Shown here piece after piece: positions 1 through 8,058 of a stretch of DNA of 16,895 nucleotides. Numbering within the stretch: position 1 is the stretch's first letter; the number at the start of each line of letters is the position of its first letter. The stretch lies in contig JAKACE010000007.1 in the NCBI GenBank assembly GCA_021821705.1, positions 1-16,895 of the forward strand. The letters are read 5' to 3'. A program made the position numbers and the translations under genes. The notes under the pieces were generated by a model. The model made no database searches, had not been told where the DNA came from, and saw only the letters and a program-made list of their open reading frames with translations. This DNA comes from Actinomycetes bacterium. GTDB taxonomy: Bacteria > Actinomycetota > Acidimicrobiia > Acidimicrobiales > Palsa-688.

Positions 1-794
1 ACATCCTGGCCCGGGTCAACGGCGTCCTGCGCCGCCCCCTGGGACGGGGCGACGTGACGGGTGCCTTCGCCGGGCTGCGGCCCCTGGTCGCCGGAGGGGG
101 TGTGGTGCGCGGGCCCGGCGAGAGCGGCACGGACAGCCAGGGGGGCGGGGCCACTGCGAAGTTGTCACGTGAGCACGCCGTGGGGTGCCCTGCGCCGGGG
201 TTCGTCGTCGTCTCGGGGGGCAAGTACACGACTTACCGCGTCATGGCCGCCGATGCCGTGGACGCAGCGGTGCGCGAAGGGGGCCTGACGGCGCCGGCCT
301 CGCGGACCCGCGCCATCCCGCTGCTGGGTGCCCGTCATTTCGCCGAGGTCATGGCAGACGGCTTGCTCACCCCCGGCCAGCAGGGGCAGGACGGCGCCGG
401 TGCCGAGCACCTACTGCACCGCTACGGCGGTCAGGTGGGCGAAGTCCTCGGCCTGATCTCGGAGAACCCCTCTCTGGCGGCGCCGCTCGGCGCCGCCTGC
501 GGCCGGCCGACCCGTTACCTGGGGGCGGAGGTCGTGCACGCCGTGACCCACGAGGGGGCCCTCCACCTGGACGACGTCATGGCGCGCCGGGCCCGCCTCG
601 CCATCGAGGAGCCCGACGGGGCCATGGACCTGGCTGCGGAGGTGGCGTCTCTCATGGCCCCCCCTCTCCAGTGGGGCCCGGCAACCGTGGCCGAGGAGAT
701 CCGTCGTTACCGCCAGGGTGCCGAGCTGCTGGCCAGAGCCGTCGAGGCGCCCGACGATGCCGCCGCGGCGCGGCTGGCGGCGAACACACCGTGA
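1..794 (+). CDS. glpD: Aerobic glycerol-3-phosphate dehydrogenase, C-terminal part (5' truncated by window edge)
   Basis: FAD-dependent enzyme that oxidises sn-glycerol 3-phosphate to dihydroxyacetone phosphate at the membrane and passes electrons to quinones. The reading frame is open from base 3 and gives 263 residues, about half of the usual ~500-570, so the N-terminal FAD-binding part lies upstream of the window. Family-typical segments are visible: ARVNGVLRRPLGRGDVTGAF at the start, FAGLRPLV, TAKLSREHAV, and the FAD-contact segment SGGKYTTYR near residue 70. The rest is the helical C-terminal domain of the GlpD family (HRYGGQVGEVL, RYLGAEVVHAVTHEGALHLDDVMARR). The internal ATG at base 54 cuts into conserved sequence and is not the start. 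The gene ends in TGA, 21 bp before the convergent DUF218 gene. The family assignment is secure; its operon partners are out of view. Confidence 0.94.
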   Translation, partial: ILARVNGVLRRPLGRGDVTGAFAGLRPLVAGGGVVRGPGESGTDSQGGGATAKLSREHAVGCPAPGFVVVSGGKYTTYRVMAADAVDAAVREGGLTAPASRTRAIPLLGARHFAEVMADGLLTPGQQGQDGAGAEHLLHRYGGQVGEVLGLISENPSLAAPLGAACGRPTRYLGAEVVHAVTHEGALHLDDVMARRARLAIEEPDGAMDLAAEVASLMAPPLQWGPATVAEEIRRYRQGAELLARAVEAPDDAAAARLAANTP

Positions 795-799
795 TCACT

Positions 800-812
800 G
801 CCCCCTCGGGGC
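800..812. terminator. Small GC hairpin between convergent genes
   Basis: A perfect inverted repeat (GCCCC, 3-nt loop CTC, GGGGC) sits in the 21-bp gap between the glpD stop and the DUF218 stop. Its position suits a bidirectional terminator, but it has only 5 bp of stem and no T-tract on either side, so the role is inferred from position. Confidence 0.35.
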
Positions 813-815
813 GGC

Positions 816-1382
816 TCAGCAGCCGGTCTGCCAGAGCAGCGCCTTGGCCAGGGCGCCCCACTCGTACACCACGCCGTAGGCGAACATGACGGGCGGCAGG
901 GGAGCACCGACCACCTTGACCGTGCCCGGGAAGCAGCGTCGGACCCTCAACCTGGCCCGGGTCGCCTGGGCCACGGAGCTCACCACGACGACGCTGCGCC
1001 ATCCGTGGAGCCGCGCCTGCTCGCCGAAGTAGCGGGCCTCTCCCTGGGTCGAGAAAGGATCGGGGCGGAAGCAGACGACTCGGACACCTTGCACGCCGAA
1101 ATGGGGGCAGTTCCATTTCACCGAGGGCACCGAGACCAGCATCCACGGGGCGGCGTGCCGCCGTGCCAGCTCGGCGGCCACGGCCAGGCGGGGCCCCGGC
1201 CCACCCAGGACCAGGACGGCATCGGCGCTCGTACCCTCGACGGGGTCCAGCGCCGGCCACACGAAGAGCTTGGCCGTGAGGGACAGGAGGAGCCCGAGGG
1301 TGCACGCACCCGTCGCTGCGACGAGGCGGCGGCGGGTTTTGCTGGTTGGCCGGGTGCGTGCCGTCAGGGTGGTTCGTGCCAT
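816..1382 (-). CDS. DUF218 (YdcF/SanA/ElyC-like) membrane-anchored protein
   Basis: 188 residues from the ATG at 1382. The basic N-terminus (RPTSKTRRR) is followed by one hydrophobic segment at about residues 20-42, which suggests a single-pass inner-membrane protein with the domain outside. The DUF218 domain shows the first strand ADAVLVLGG (about 53-61), then STQGEA (111-116), GW (127-128), VVVVSSVAQATRAR (131-144), and the usual ending YEWGALAKALLW. Some relatives (SanA, ElyC) affect cell-envelope integrity or peptidoglycan; the reaction is not known for most members. The histidine commonly found after the VTS strand is not in its usual place here (SSVAQATR). The open frame extends upstream to 1649, but that part is Ser/Arg-rich shadow sequence over the divergent DUF2630 gene. 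The ribosome-binding site at 1382 is weak, so a nearby GTG start remains possible. Confidence 0.8.
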   Translation of the reverse strand: MARTTLTARTRPTSKTRRRLVAATGACTLGLLLSLTAKLFVWPALDPVEGTSADAVLVLGGPGPRLAVAAELARRHAAPWMLVSVPSVKWNCPHFGVQGVRVVCFRPDPFSTQGEARYFGEQARLHGWRSVVVVSSVAQATRARLRVRRCFPGTVKVVGAPLPPVMFAYGVVYEWGALAKALLWQTGC

Positions 1383-1521
1383 CCGACCGATGATGGTCGC
1401 ACGCGGGGCCAACAGGCGAGAACTCCGCCGCGCAACCGCCACGAGCACAGGAGGCAGGTGGGCCGCGAAGCCATCGCGACGCCTCATTATGGTGGGCACA
1501 GCCGAGGACAAGGAGGCAGTC

Positions 1522-1764
1522 GTGGACGACGCCGAGATCGTGCGCCGCATCGGGGAGCTGGCGGACCAGGAGCACCTGCTCGAGCGAGCGCACGAGGGAG
1601 AGAGCGTTACGCCCGAGCAGATAGAAGAGCTGCGCCGGATCGAAGTCACACTCGACCAGTGCTGGGACCTCCTGCGCCAACGCAGGGCGCGCCGGGCCGC
1701 CGGCCAGGATCCCGACGAGGTGGCGACCCGCCCGGAGTCCGTGGTCGAGAACTACCGCCAGTAG
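1522..1764 (+). CDS. DUF2630 family small protein
   Basis: 80 residues, GTG start at 1522 preceded by AAGGAGG at 1510-1516 with 5-nt spacing, which decides the start over the in-frame ATG at 1489. The protein is highly charged and helical, starts with DDAEIVRRIGELADQEHLL, and contains the family core EQIEELRRIEVTLDQCWDLL followed by RQRRARRAAGQDPDEVATRP and an ENY ending. This matches DUF2630, a small family common in Actinobacteria with no established function. It probably forms a helical hairpin or coiled coil. It is transcribed away from the DUF218 gene and is followed by a 16-bp tandem repeat and the convergent end of the large secreted protein. I can assign the family but not a role. Confidence 0.87.
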   Translation: MDDAEIVRRIGELADQEHLLERAHEGESVTPEQIEELRRIEVTLDQCWDLLRQRRARRAAGQDPDEVATRPESVVENYRQ

Positions 1765-1826
1765 GCCCGCAGACAGGCCCCCGGGCGGACAGGCCACCGG
1801 GCGGACAGGCCCCCGGGCGGACAGGC
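1763..1826. repeat. 16-bp tandem repeat, about four units
   Basis: Three near-identical units of CCCCGGGCGGACAGGC (1779-1794, 1795-1810 with CA for CC, 1811-1826) follow one diverged unit (1763-1778). The array fills the space directly after the DUF2630 stop, before the convergent stop of the large secreted protein. Each unit contains CCCGGG, so transcripts from either side could fold. It may work as a terminator-like element; this is inferred from position only. Confidence 0.7.
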
Positions 1827-1898
1827 AGGGGGTTCGGGCCACCCGGAGCCCATGGTCGCCGACCACCCCAGCACGGGCCGGCCGGACCTGGGTGCCGC

Positions 1899-4800
1899 TC
1901 AGGTGGCGGCCATGGCCACTATGGGGCCTCGCAGGTGCTTGATCCTGGCGGTCTGGATGTCGCCGACGAAGCCCGCTGCCTTCAGCGCCACAACCTCACC
2001 GTCGGTGCAGGCCAGCCAGTAGCCGTCGCCGTCTGCCATGGCCGTCATGGCGATGACGGCCGATTTCAGCCGGTGCCTGCCCACCAGGCCGGTGCTGTAG
2101 GCATCGCCCAGGAACCTGGCATCGCCGAAGGCCAGCACGCGACCGGTCGACTCCGTGAGCCAGTAGCCACGGCCCGAGCTGGTCGCCGTGATGGCGACGA
2201 CATGGCCGGTCACCCCGGCGCACGCTTTGGCCGAGGTGCGACAGGGCAGGCCCCGGTTGGCGTCGCCGAACGCCCAGACGCTGCCGTTGGCCGCGGCCAG
2301 CCAGTACCCGCGGCCGTCGGGGGTGGAGGCGATCCCGACTACACGGGGACGGTGGGCATGGCAGACCCGGCTACCGCGCCCACAGGACCCGAAGTTGTGA
2401 GCATTGCCGAAGGCGTACACCGAGCCGGAGGCCGACACCAACCAGTAGCCTCCCCCGTCACGGGTCGCTGCCATCGCCACGACGGGTGACGACAGGTGGC
2501 CGCAGGGGTTGCGTACCTGGGGGCAGGAGCCGTGGAAGTGGGCCCCCCCGAAGCTGAACACCCCTCCGGTGGTGGCGACCAGCCAATAGCCCCGCACCCC
2601 CGGTGCGTTGGCGGTGCCGGTGACCCGTGGGACCTTGAAGGCACCGCAGGGCTTGCGTTTCACGTCGCAGGACCCCGAGAAGCGGGCGTTGCCGAAGGCG
2701 AAGACGCCGCCGTCCGAGGCGGCCAGGCGGTACCCGAAGTGCTTCGCCGCCGGCTTCTTGGCGCCCTTGCCCTTGGCGTGGGCCTTCTTGGGGTGGGCCG
2801 GCTTCTTGGCGCCCTTGCCCTTGGCGTGGGCCTTCTTGGGGTGGGCCGGCTTCTTCTTGGGTTTGCCCGACCGCGGCTGGGTTATCCGCACCGCCACGGA
2901 TGCGGCGCCCGGGCGGGCGGCATCCGGCGTGTCCGTGAGGGCACCTTTCACGACAGCGGTGCCTGCGGCCGACCTGGCCACGTCCACCGTGGCGTTCGCA
3001 ATACCCATGCCGCTCCCGGCAGCCACAGGCACGTGGCCGCTCCAGGTGCATACGAGCACCGTCCCGACCGCGAACGTGCCGCAGGCCCAGCCTGCCGGCG
3101 AAGGCGGCGCGGCGAACCGCAGGCCGATGGGCAGGTCGACACTGAAGCTTGCGGCGTGGTTGGCCTGGCCCCCCTTTGCCGCGAGGGCGGCGGCCACGGC
3201 CAGGGTGAAGTGGCCGCCGGCCCGTGCGCTCCTGGGCGCGGACAGCGACAGTTGGAGGACCGGAGGCAGCACCGTGGGCGGTGGCGGGCCCGTGCCGGAG
3301 CTGCCCCCTCCGGGCGCCGTAGTGGTCGTCGGCGGGACGGTCGTGGTGGTTGTGGGCACCGTACTGGTCGTCGTCGTGGAAGGGCCGGGGGTCGTCGTCG
3401 TGGTGCCGTAGGCCGGTGTGGTGGTCGATGTCGTGGTACCCGGCACGGTCGTGGTGCTGCCTGTAGAGGTCGTCGTGGTGGGCACCGTCGTCGTGGTGGC
3501 GACGGTGACCACCGGCAGGGGCATCACGCTGGGGCCGCTCGAGGTGACGGCCACGGCAGGCGTTACCGTTACAGGGGTGGCCCCATCGCCTCCGTCGGAA
3601 AAGGTGGCGACAGTGGTGAGCGTGCCCCATGCCTTGGTCCCGATCTGCACGGGCACCACCAGCGAGGGCAGCGTGACTGGCGCGGGCAGCGGTCCCGGTG
3701 AGGTCGGGTTGCAGTCGAGGGCGGTGTCGGCTGCTCCCAGCGTGCAGGACCATCCCGGGGCCGCAGGCATCGAGCCGAACGTCTCACCTGGCGGTAGCGT
3801 GACCGACAGCGACAGGGAGCTGTGCGCCGGCCCTCCCGTGCCGAGCAGGGCCGCACCGAGGGACAGCTCGTAGCTGCTGCCCTGGGGCGCCTCCTGCGGC
3901 GTGCCACCGCTCTGCAGGCTGAGCTGGGGGAGGGGCGACACGGACCCGCTGGCGGTCACCGTCCGTGGCGCTGCGGCGTCGAGGCCGTCGGAGAGGCTGG
4001 CCGTGACGGTGACGGCAGCCGGGGCGGCGGGGCTGACTGCGACCTGGGCGCTGAACGCGGCCAGGCTGCCTGGCCCGGTGGGTGTGGGCTCCGTAGACGT
4101 GCAGGTGAGCTGTCCGGCCGAGCCTGCCGAGCAGGACCAGCCGGCCGGCGAAGGCACCGGCGCGAAGCTTTCACCCGCAGGCAGGGCCACCGTCAGCCGG
4201 GCAGCGTGATAGGCCGGTCCTCCGGCGGACGTCGTGTTCGGGCTCAGGTGCAGCTGGTAGGTGGTCCCGATGTAGGCGTCGGCCGGGACTCCGGACATGG
4301 CCAGCGCCAGTGCCGGAGGGGCGGTCACGTCGACGGGCACGGCGACGAGGGCGCTCAGTGCCCCGTCGGTGGTATCGGACAGGCTGGCCTGAACCGTTGC
4401 GCGACCACCGTCGGTTGGGGCCACGGCCACGGTGGCGGCGACGTCTCCCAGTGACGTTCCCCCCTCAACGGGCAGGGAGGCTGTCGACGCGCACGCGAAG
4501 CTTCCACCGCCGGCCGCGACCGTGCACTTCCACCCCGGTGCCTCCAGCCCCCCAGCGCTGACCGTCTGGCCGGGTGGGAGCGACACGGCGAGGTCGGGCT
4601 CGGAGTAGGCGGGGCCTCCGGCTGTCCCGACCCCGGGTGATAGCGCCAACGGGTAGGTCGTGCCGGCCGAGACCCCGGGCGGGGCGGAGGCAGACAGCGC
4701 CATGGTCGGCGTGGAGCTGAAAGCCACGGGCACGAGCTGGGTGGCCGCAGCGGCACCGTCGTTGCTGTCGCTGAGGGTGAACGTGACGGCCAGGGTCCCG

Positions 4801-7793
4801 GTGGCGTCGGCCGAGGCGTGCGCTGCCAGCGACAGCGGGGCCGGTTGGTAGCCAGGCGGCAGGGGACTGGTGGCGCTGACGGTGTAAGTGCAGGAGAGGT
4901 GTTGCGAGCCACCACCGAGCGAGCACAGCCATCCATTGGCGGTCGGGACCGACGTGATCGTGGCAGGACCGGACAGGTCGGCGTGCAGTGACAGGTCGTT
5001 GTAGGCCTCGCCTCCCGAGCTGTCGGTCGAGGCGGCAACGGGTAGTTCGAAGGTGCTGCCGGCCGATCCCTTGGTCGGGGCACCGGCGGTGCTCAAAGTC
5101 AGGACCGGAGGTACCGACACCGTCGTAGACGACGTGGACACGCTGAAGGCCCCGTCCCCGGTGTCCTCGAGGACCAGTTGGGCGGTATGAAGCCCCGTAC
5201 TCCGTGGCTGGACCTTGGCGACGAGGGCCGGCAAAGGCGTCCCGCTGTCGAACGGCCCGGTGGTGGTGCAGCTGAGATGGGACGCCTCCGGCAGGGAGCA
5301 GGACCAGCCGGCGAGGCTCGGGGTGGCGGCGAAGACGTCCTCGCCGGGCAGCGTTACCACCACGGTGGCACCGGACGAGTCGGTCCCTCCGCTCGAAAGC
5401 ACGAAGGCGTTGACGGACAGCTGGTAGGGGCCACGAGTAGTCGCCGGCGCCGACGTGCTGATTGAGAAGTTGGGGGCCGGAGCGGCGTTGACCCGGGCGT
5501 AGTCGTCCGCACTGACAGGCCCCGTCTCGGCGCTGACCAGCGAGGCGCCCACATCGGCCGTGTAGCCGGTGGCGAGCCCCTTGACGGTGGCGTCGAGGAC
5601 GAGTGGTTGCAGCGCGCTCCCCGATATCGGCAGCGCCCCCTGGTAGGCGCAGGTCTCGCTCAGTGCAGGGCTGGTGGCCACGGCGGTGCAGGACCACTCG
5701 TTGCTGGCAGACGTGTCCTGCGAGACCGCCGTCAGGGCCGGCGGGAACTGGACAGTGGCCACCGGTGCCGAGGTCTCTGCGGCTGAGGTCCCCACCTCGT
5801 TGGCAGCGACGGTGTACACCACGTTCGAGTGGGGTGAGAGCTGTCCGGACGAGCTGTCCGAGACCGAGAGGTTGAACTCCGGCAGCGAGGCGACGACGCC
5901 CGGGTCGGCGGCCGAGGCGCTGGTGGGCCCGTCGGTGATGCGGGCCGTCGTGTCCGAGGTCCCCGAAGCGCCGGCACCGACGTCGGCCGACACCTGCAGC
6001 GCTGACAGAGCCGTACCCGCCGCCAGGGCGGGCCCGGCCCAGGAACAGCTGAGCGTCGTGGCGGGCAGCGACCCGCAGGCCCAACCGGCGCCGCTGACCG
6101 AAATCGCCTGTGTGCCCGTACCGAGGTTAACGGTGAGCTCGGGGTTGGGCCCCGGAACGGGTGCGGCCTTCGACACCGTGGCGGCGACGGTGTAAGTCAC
6201 CTGACCGCCCTGGGTCAGGCGCCCGGCGTCGCTGTCGTACAGAGAGAGCCCGAGCGCAGCTGCGGACGGGGCCGCGGCCACGGGTGTGCCGGTGTCCGTA
6301 GCGGAGGCGCCGACTGACCCGGGCTCGCTCAGGGTGCCGGGCACGACCTGGGCACCGCTGGCGTTGGATGCCACCACTGCGGGCACCGTGACCGGTGGCA
6401 AGGTGGTCCCGGCTGGCACGGGCAGCGGGCCCTTGTACTCGCAGGTGGCCGTGGTGGCGTACGTCGAACACGCCCAGGCTGTTGCGGACGCGTTCCCAGG
6501 GGTGAGGCCGGACGGGAAGGCAAGCTGCAGGACGGGTGCCCCCAGCTCGTCGCCTCCGCTGCGTGCTACCAGCCCGCTGGCCGTGTAGTTCACGGTGGCA
6601 CCCTTCAACAGCACCCCGGCGGCGTCGTCCGACAGTGACAGGCCGAGGACCGGAGGCGAGGTTGCGCTCAGAGCGGCCACTTCCAGGTTGCTGACCTCAT
6701 GGGTGTCGAAGGCGGCTCCCGTCGAGGCGGCGAAGCCGAAGTAGACCTGGTACGGCACCCCCGTGGTGGGCGAGGCCCAGGCCCCGGCCCCAACGGGCAG
6801 GTGGGTGTCGTACGGCAGGGTGCCGGAGAAGACCTGGGTGGCCGAGCCCAGCGGTGTCACGGCGATGACGTAGGAGTATGCCGGCACTGCCAACCCGCTG
6901 AGCGTGCCTTCGGGGGCCCCCGTGGGGTTGACGGCTACCTCCACCGGGACCAGCGAAGCGGCCCGCGACTTCGAGGTCCCCGAGGCGAGAGCTCCGTTGA
7001 GCCCGCCGTCGGCCGAGCTCGATGAGAGCAGGCAGTACCCCGAGCGGCCGAAGCCAGGCCCGCGCACCGTCACCTGGTTGGGCACCGGCGAGGAAGTGCC
7101 CGCCCAGGAAGGGTCTGAGCAGCCGGTGCCGTCCGCCGAGCGGGTGGTGTAGTCGCCGTAGACGTCGAGGCCGACCCCGAGGTAGGCATCGCCCATTCCT
7201 GCACCGGTGGAGGTCGGGGCGTAACCGAGGCCGGCCCCGGGTTGTCCCAGGCCAGGAGGCCGGCCACTGCCGGTCGGGTCGGCCGCGGCAAGGAAGAAGG
7301 AGAGGCCGTCGCCCTGGCCGGTCGTGCTCGGGCCGGCGTACTGGTAGGTATCGAAGGTGAAGTCGAGGCCCGATGCCGTCGGCAGGGGTGACGAGGACAC
7401 GACACCTCCCTCCAGGCCGGTGCCCGAGCCGGTCAGGCGTAGCACACCGGTGCCCGGCGCGTCGGGCGTGCCGGGACAACCGGGGACTGGTGCCTGTGCG
7501 GCCGAGGACGAGGCGGTGAGGCAGGCGACGTTGGTGCCCCCGGAGGTGGTGGCGGGAAGTTGCCACGCCCCGGGCTGGTCGAGCTGGGACTGGCGGAAGC
7601 TCTCCTGGCGCATGCTTATGGCCCGGCTAGGGGCCGTGGCCGAGGCCGTGCCGGGTGCGACCGCAGCAGCGATGCCGTACATGCCACCGGCCGCAGTGAC
7701 CAGGCTCAGGACCATGTGCGCCCACCGTCGCGCCCGTTCAGGCGCTCCCGCCCGCCCGCTCGTCCCTTTGGTGCGCCGTCCCTGGCTGTTCAT
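1899..7793 (-). CDS. Giant secreted modular protein: L-type lectin-like domain, nine Ig-like repeats, Thr-rich stalk, Lys-rich linker, six propeller-like blades
   Basis: 1964 residues from the ATG at 7793, chosen because AGGAGG (7805-7810) lies 11 nt upstream and a basic plus hydrophobic signal peptide follows (about residues 10-52, ending near ATASA). Residues ~61-375 resemble an L-type (legume-like) lectin: GDGLSFFLAA (161-170), LGVGLDVYGD (205-214) and FGFAASTGAAFDTHEVSN (352-369). Eight Ig-like/DUF11-like repeats of ~130 residues follow (~381-1425), most with LPPGxxF, a WxC and a later C. Then come a Thr/Pro/Ser stalk (~1430-1495), a ninth repeat (~1505-1640), a Lys/Ala/His-rich linker (~1645-1685) and six blades of ~47 residues (~1687-1964) of the form GYWLxxxxGxVxAFGxA. 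No LPXTG signal or C-terminal membrane segment is present, so retention at the surface is unexplained. An adhesin, matrix or carbohydrate-binding role is inferred from the domains. The blade repeats resemble those of secreted Acidimicrobiia proteins. Confidence 0.88.
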   Translation of the reverse strand: MNSQGRRTKGTSGRAGAPERARRWAHMVLSLVTAAGGMYGIAAAVAPGTASATAPSRAISMRQESFRQSQLDQPGAWQLPATTSGGTNVACLTASSSAAQAPVPGCPGTPDAPGTGVLRLTGSGTGLEGGVVSSSPLPTASGLDFTFDTYQYAGPSTTGQGDGLSFFLAAADPTGSGRPPGLGQPGAGLGYAPTSTGAGMGDAYLGVGLDVYGDYTTRSADGTGCSDPSWAGTSSPVPNQVTVRGPGFGRSGYCLLSSSSADGGLNGALASGTSKSRAASLVPVEVAVNPTGAPEGTLSGLAVPAYSYVIAVTPLGSATQVFSGTLPYDTHLPVGAGAWASPTTGVPYQVYFGFAASTGAAFDTHEVSNLEVAALSATSPPVLGLSLSDDAAGVLLKGATVNYTASGLVARSGGDELGAPVLQLAFPSGLTPGNASATAWACSTYATTATCEYKGPLPVPAGTTLPPVTVPAVVASNASGAQVVPGTLSEPGSVGASATDTGTPVAAAPSAAALGLSLYDSDAGRLTQGGQVTYTVAATVSKAAPVPGPNPELTVNLGTGTQAISVSGAGWACGSLPATTLSCSWAGPALAAGTALSALQVSADVGAGASGTSDTTARITDGPTSASAADPGVVASLPEFNLSVSDSSSGQLSPHSNVVYTVAANEVGTSAAETSAPVATVQFPPALTAVSQDTSASNEWSCTAVATSPALSETCAYQGALPISGSALQPLVLDATVKGLATGYTADVGASLVSAETGPVSADDYARVNAAPAPNFSISTSAPATTRGPYQLSVNAFVLSSGGTDSSGATVVVTLPGEDVFAATPSLAGWSCSLPEASHLSCTTTGPFDSGTPLPALVAKVQPRSTGLHTAQLVLEDTGDGAFSVSTSSTTVSVPPVLTLSTAGAPTKGSAGSTFELPVAASTDSSGGEAYNDLSLHADLSGPATITSVPTANGWLCSLGGGSQHLSCTYTVSATSPLPPGYQPAPLSLAAHASADATGTLAVTFTLSDSNDGAAAATQLVPVAFSSTPTMALSASAPPGVSAGTTYPLALSPGVGTAGGPAYSEPDLAVSLPPGQTVSAGGLEAPGWKCTVAAGGGSFACASTASLPVEGGTSLGDVAATVAVAPTDGGRATVQASLSDTTDGALSALVAVPVDVTAPPALALAMSGVPADAYIGTTYQLHLSPNTTSAGGPAYHAARLTVALPAGESFAPVPSPAGWSCSAGSAGQLTCTSTEPTPTGPGSLAAFSAQVAVSPAAPAAVTVTASLSDGLDAAAPRTVTASGSVSPLPQLSLQSGGTPQEAPQGSSYELSLGAALLGTGGPAHSSLSLSVTLPPGETFGSMPAAPGWSCTLGAADTALDCNPTSPGPLPAPVTLPSLVVPVQIGTKAWGTLTTVATFSDGGDGATPVTVTPAVAVTSSGPSVMPLPVVTVATTTTVPTTTTSTGSTTTVPGTTTSTTTPAYGTTTTTPGPSTTTTSTVPTTTTTVPPTTTTAPGGGSSGTGPPPPTVLPPVLQLSLSAPRSARAGGHFTLAVAAALAAKGGQANHAASFSVDLPIGLRFAAPPSPAGWACGTFAVGTVLVCTWSGHVPVAAGSGMGIANATVDVARSAAGTAVVKGALTDTPDAARPGAASVAVRITQPRSGKPKKKPAHPKKAHAKGKGAKKPAHPKKAHAKGKGAKKPAAKHFGYRLAASDGGVFAFGNARFSGSCDVKRKPCGAFKVPRVTGTANAPGVRGYWLVATTGGVFSFGGAHFHGSCPQVRNPCGHLSSPVVAMAATRDGGGYWLVSASGSVYAFGNAHNFGSCGRGSRVCHAHRPRVVGIASTPDGRGYWLAAANGSVWAFGDANRGLPCRTSAKACAGVTGHVVAITATSSGRGYWLTESTGRVLAFGDARFLGDAYSTGLVGRHRLKSAVIAMTAMADGDGYWLACTDGEVVALKAAGFVGDIQTARIKHLRGPIVAMAAT
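2752..2847 (-). repeat. Two perfect 48-bp tandem copies in the Lys-rich linker of the large secreted protein
   Basis: Bases 2752-2799 and 2800-2847 are identical. A partial third copy begins at 2848. On the minus strand each unit encodes the 16-residue motif AHPKKAHAKGKGAKKP (in some phase), a histone-H1-like basic tail. The identity at every base, including third positions, points to recent slippage or unequal crossing-over, so copy number may vary between strains. The basic linker may bind acidic polymers such as cell-wall glycopolymers or DNA; this is an inference. Confidence 0.95.
3319..3506 (-). repeat. Low-complexity Thr-rich stalk sequence
   Basis: The DNA is mostly GTC/GTG/GGT triplets on the plus strand, which read as Thr codons on the minus strand (VPTTTT, STTTVPGTTTST and similar). 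It encodes the Thr/Ser/Pro stalk between the eighth and ninth Ig-like repeats of the large secreted protein. Such stalks are typical extended, possibly O-glycosylated spacers in surface proteins. It is slippage-prone. Confidence 0.85.
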
Positions 7794-7855
7794 AGCAGTT
7801 GAACCCTCCTGAGGGATCCGCGGCTGGCGGTCCTTCGGTCCTCCCGTGGGCGGCC

Positions 7856-7873
7856 GCGGCCCGTCACGGCCGC
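7856..7873 (-). promoter_or_regulatory. Hairpin in the 5' leader of the large secreted protein
   Basis: A perfect inverted repeat (GCGGCC, 6-nt loop, GGCCGC) lies about 63 nt upstream of the ATG at 7793 and upstream of its ribosome-binding site. Just upstream on the same strand, GATGCAAGCC and CGGGTTGCCGAG faintly recall parts of the c-di-GMP-I (GEMM) riboswitch, but the rest of that motif was not found. I call it only a candidate structured leader. Confidence 0.3.
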
Positions 7874-8058
7874 TCGGCAACCCGGGGCTTGCATCGGCAG
7901 CGAGCTATTGCAGCTGAGCGGACATGGCCGGGGCCGGCAGTGCCGGGCCGCCCGGCCGGCACAACGCGGCAGGGTCGCTCATGCCAAGCGCGGTAGGGTC
8001 GTCGACGGCCAGCTGGTCCGCCGCTTTCAGGGGCGCCCCGGCGGGTACGTCAAAAGGC

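Noticed and set aside
652..1866. Long minus-strand open frame
   Set aside because: It overlaps glpD, the DUF218 gene in another frame and DUF2630; its composition is typical of a GC-rich shadow frame.
1005..2489. Long plus-strand open frame
   Set aside because: Arg/Gly/Pro-rich shadow lying across the DUF218 gene, the DUF2630 gene and the end of the large secreted protein; no domain and no supported start.
3418..3873. Plus-strand frame encoding Val-rich protein
   Set aside because: It is the complement of the Thr codon tract of the secreted protein; the poly-Val is a by-product.
7794..7960. Confident c-di-GMP riboswitch call
   Set aside because: Only fragments resemble the aptamer; the first conserved strand and the P3 stem were not found, so it is kept as a low-interest lead only.
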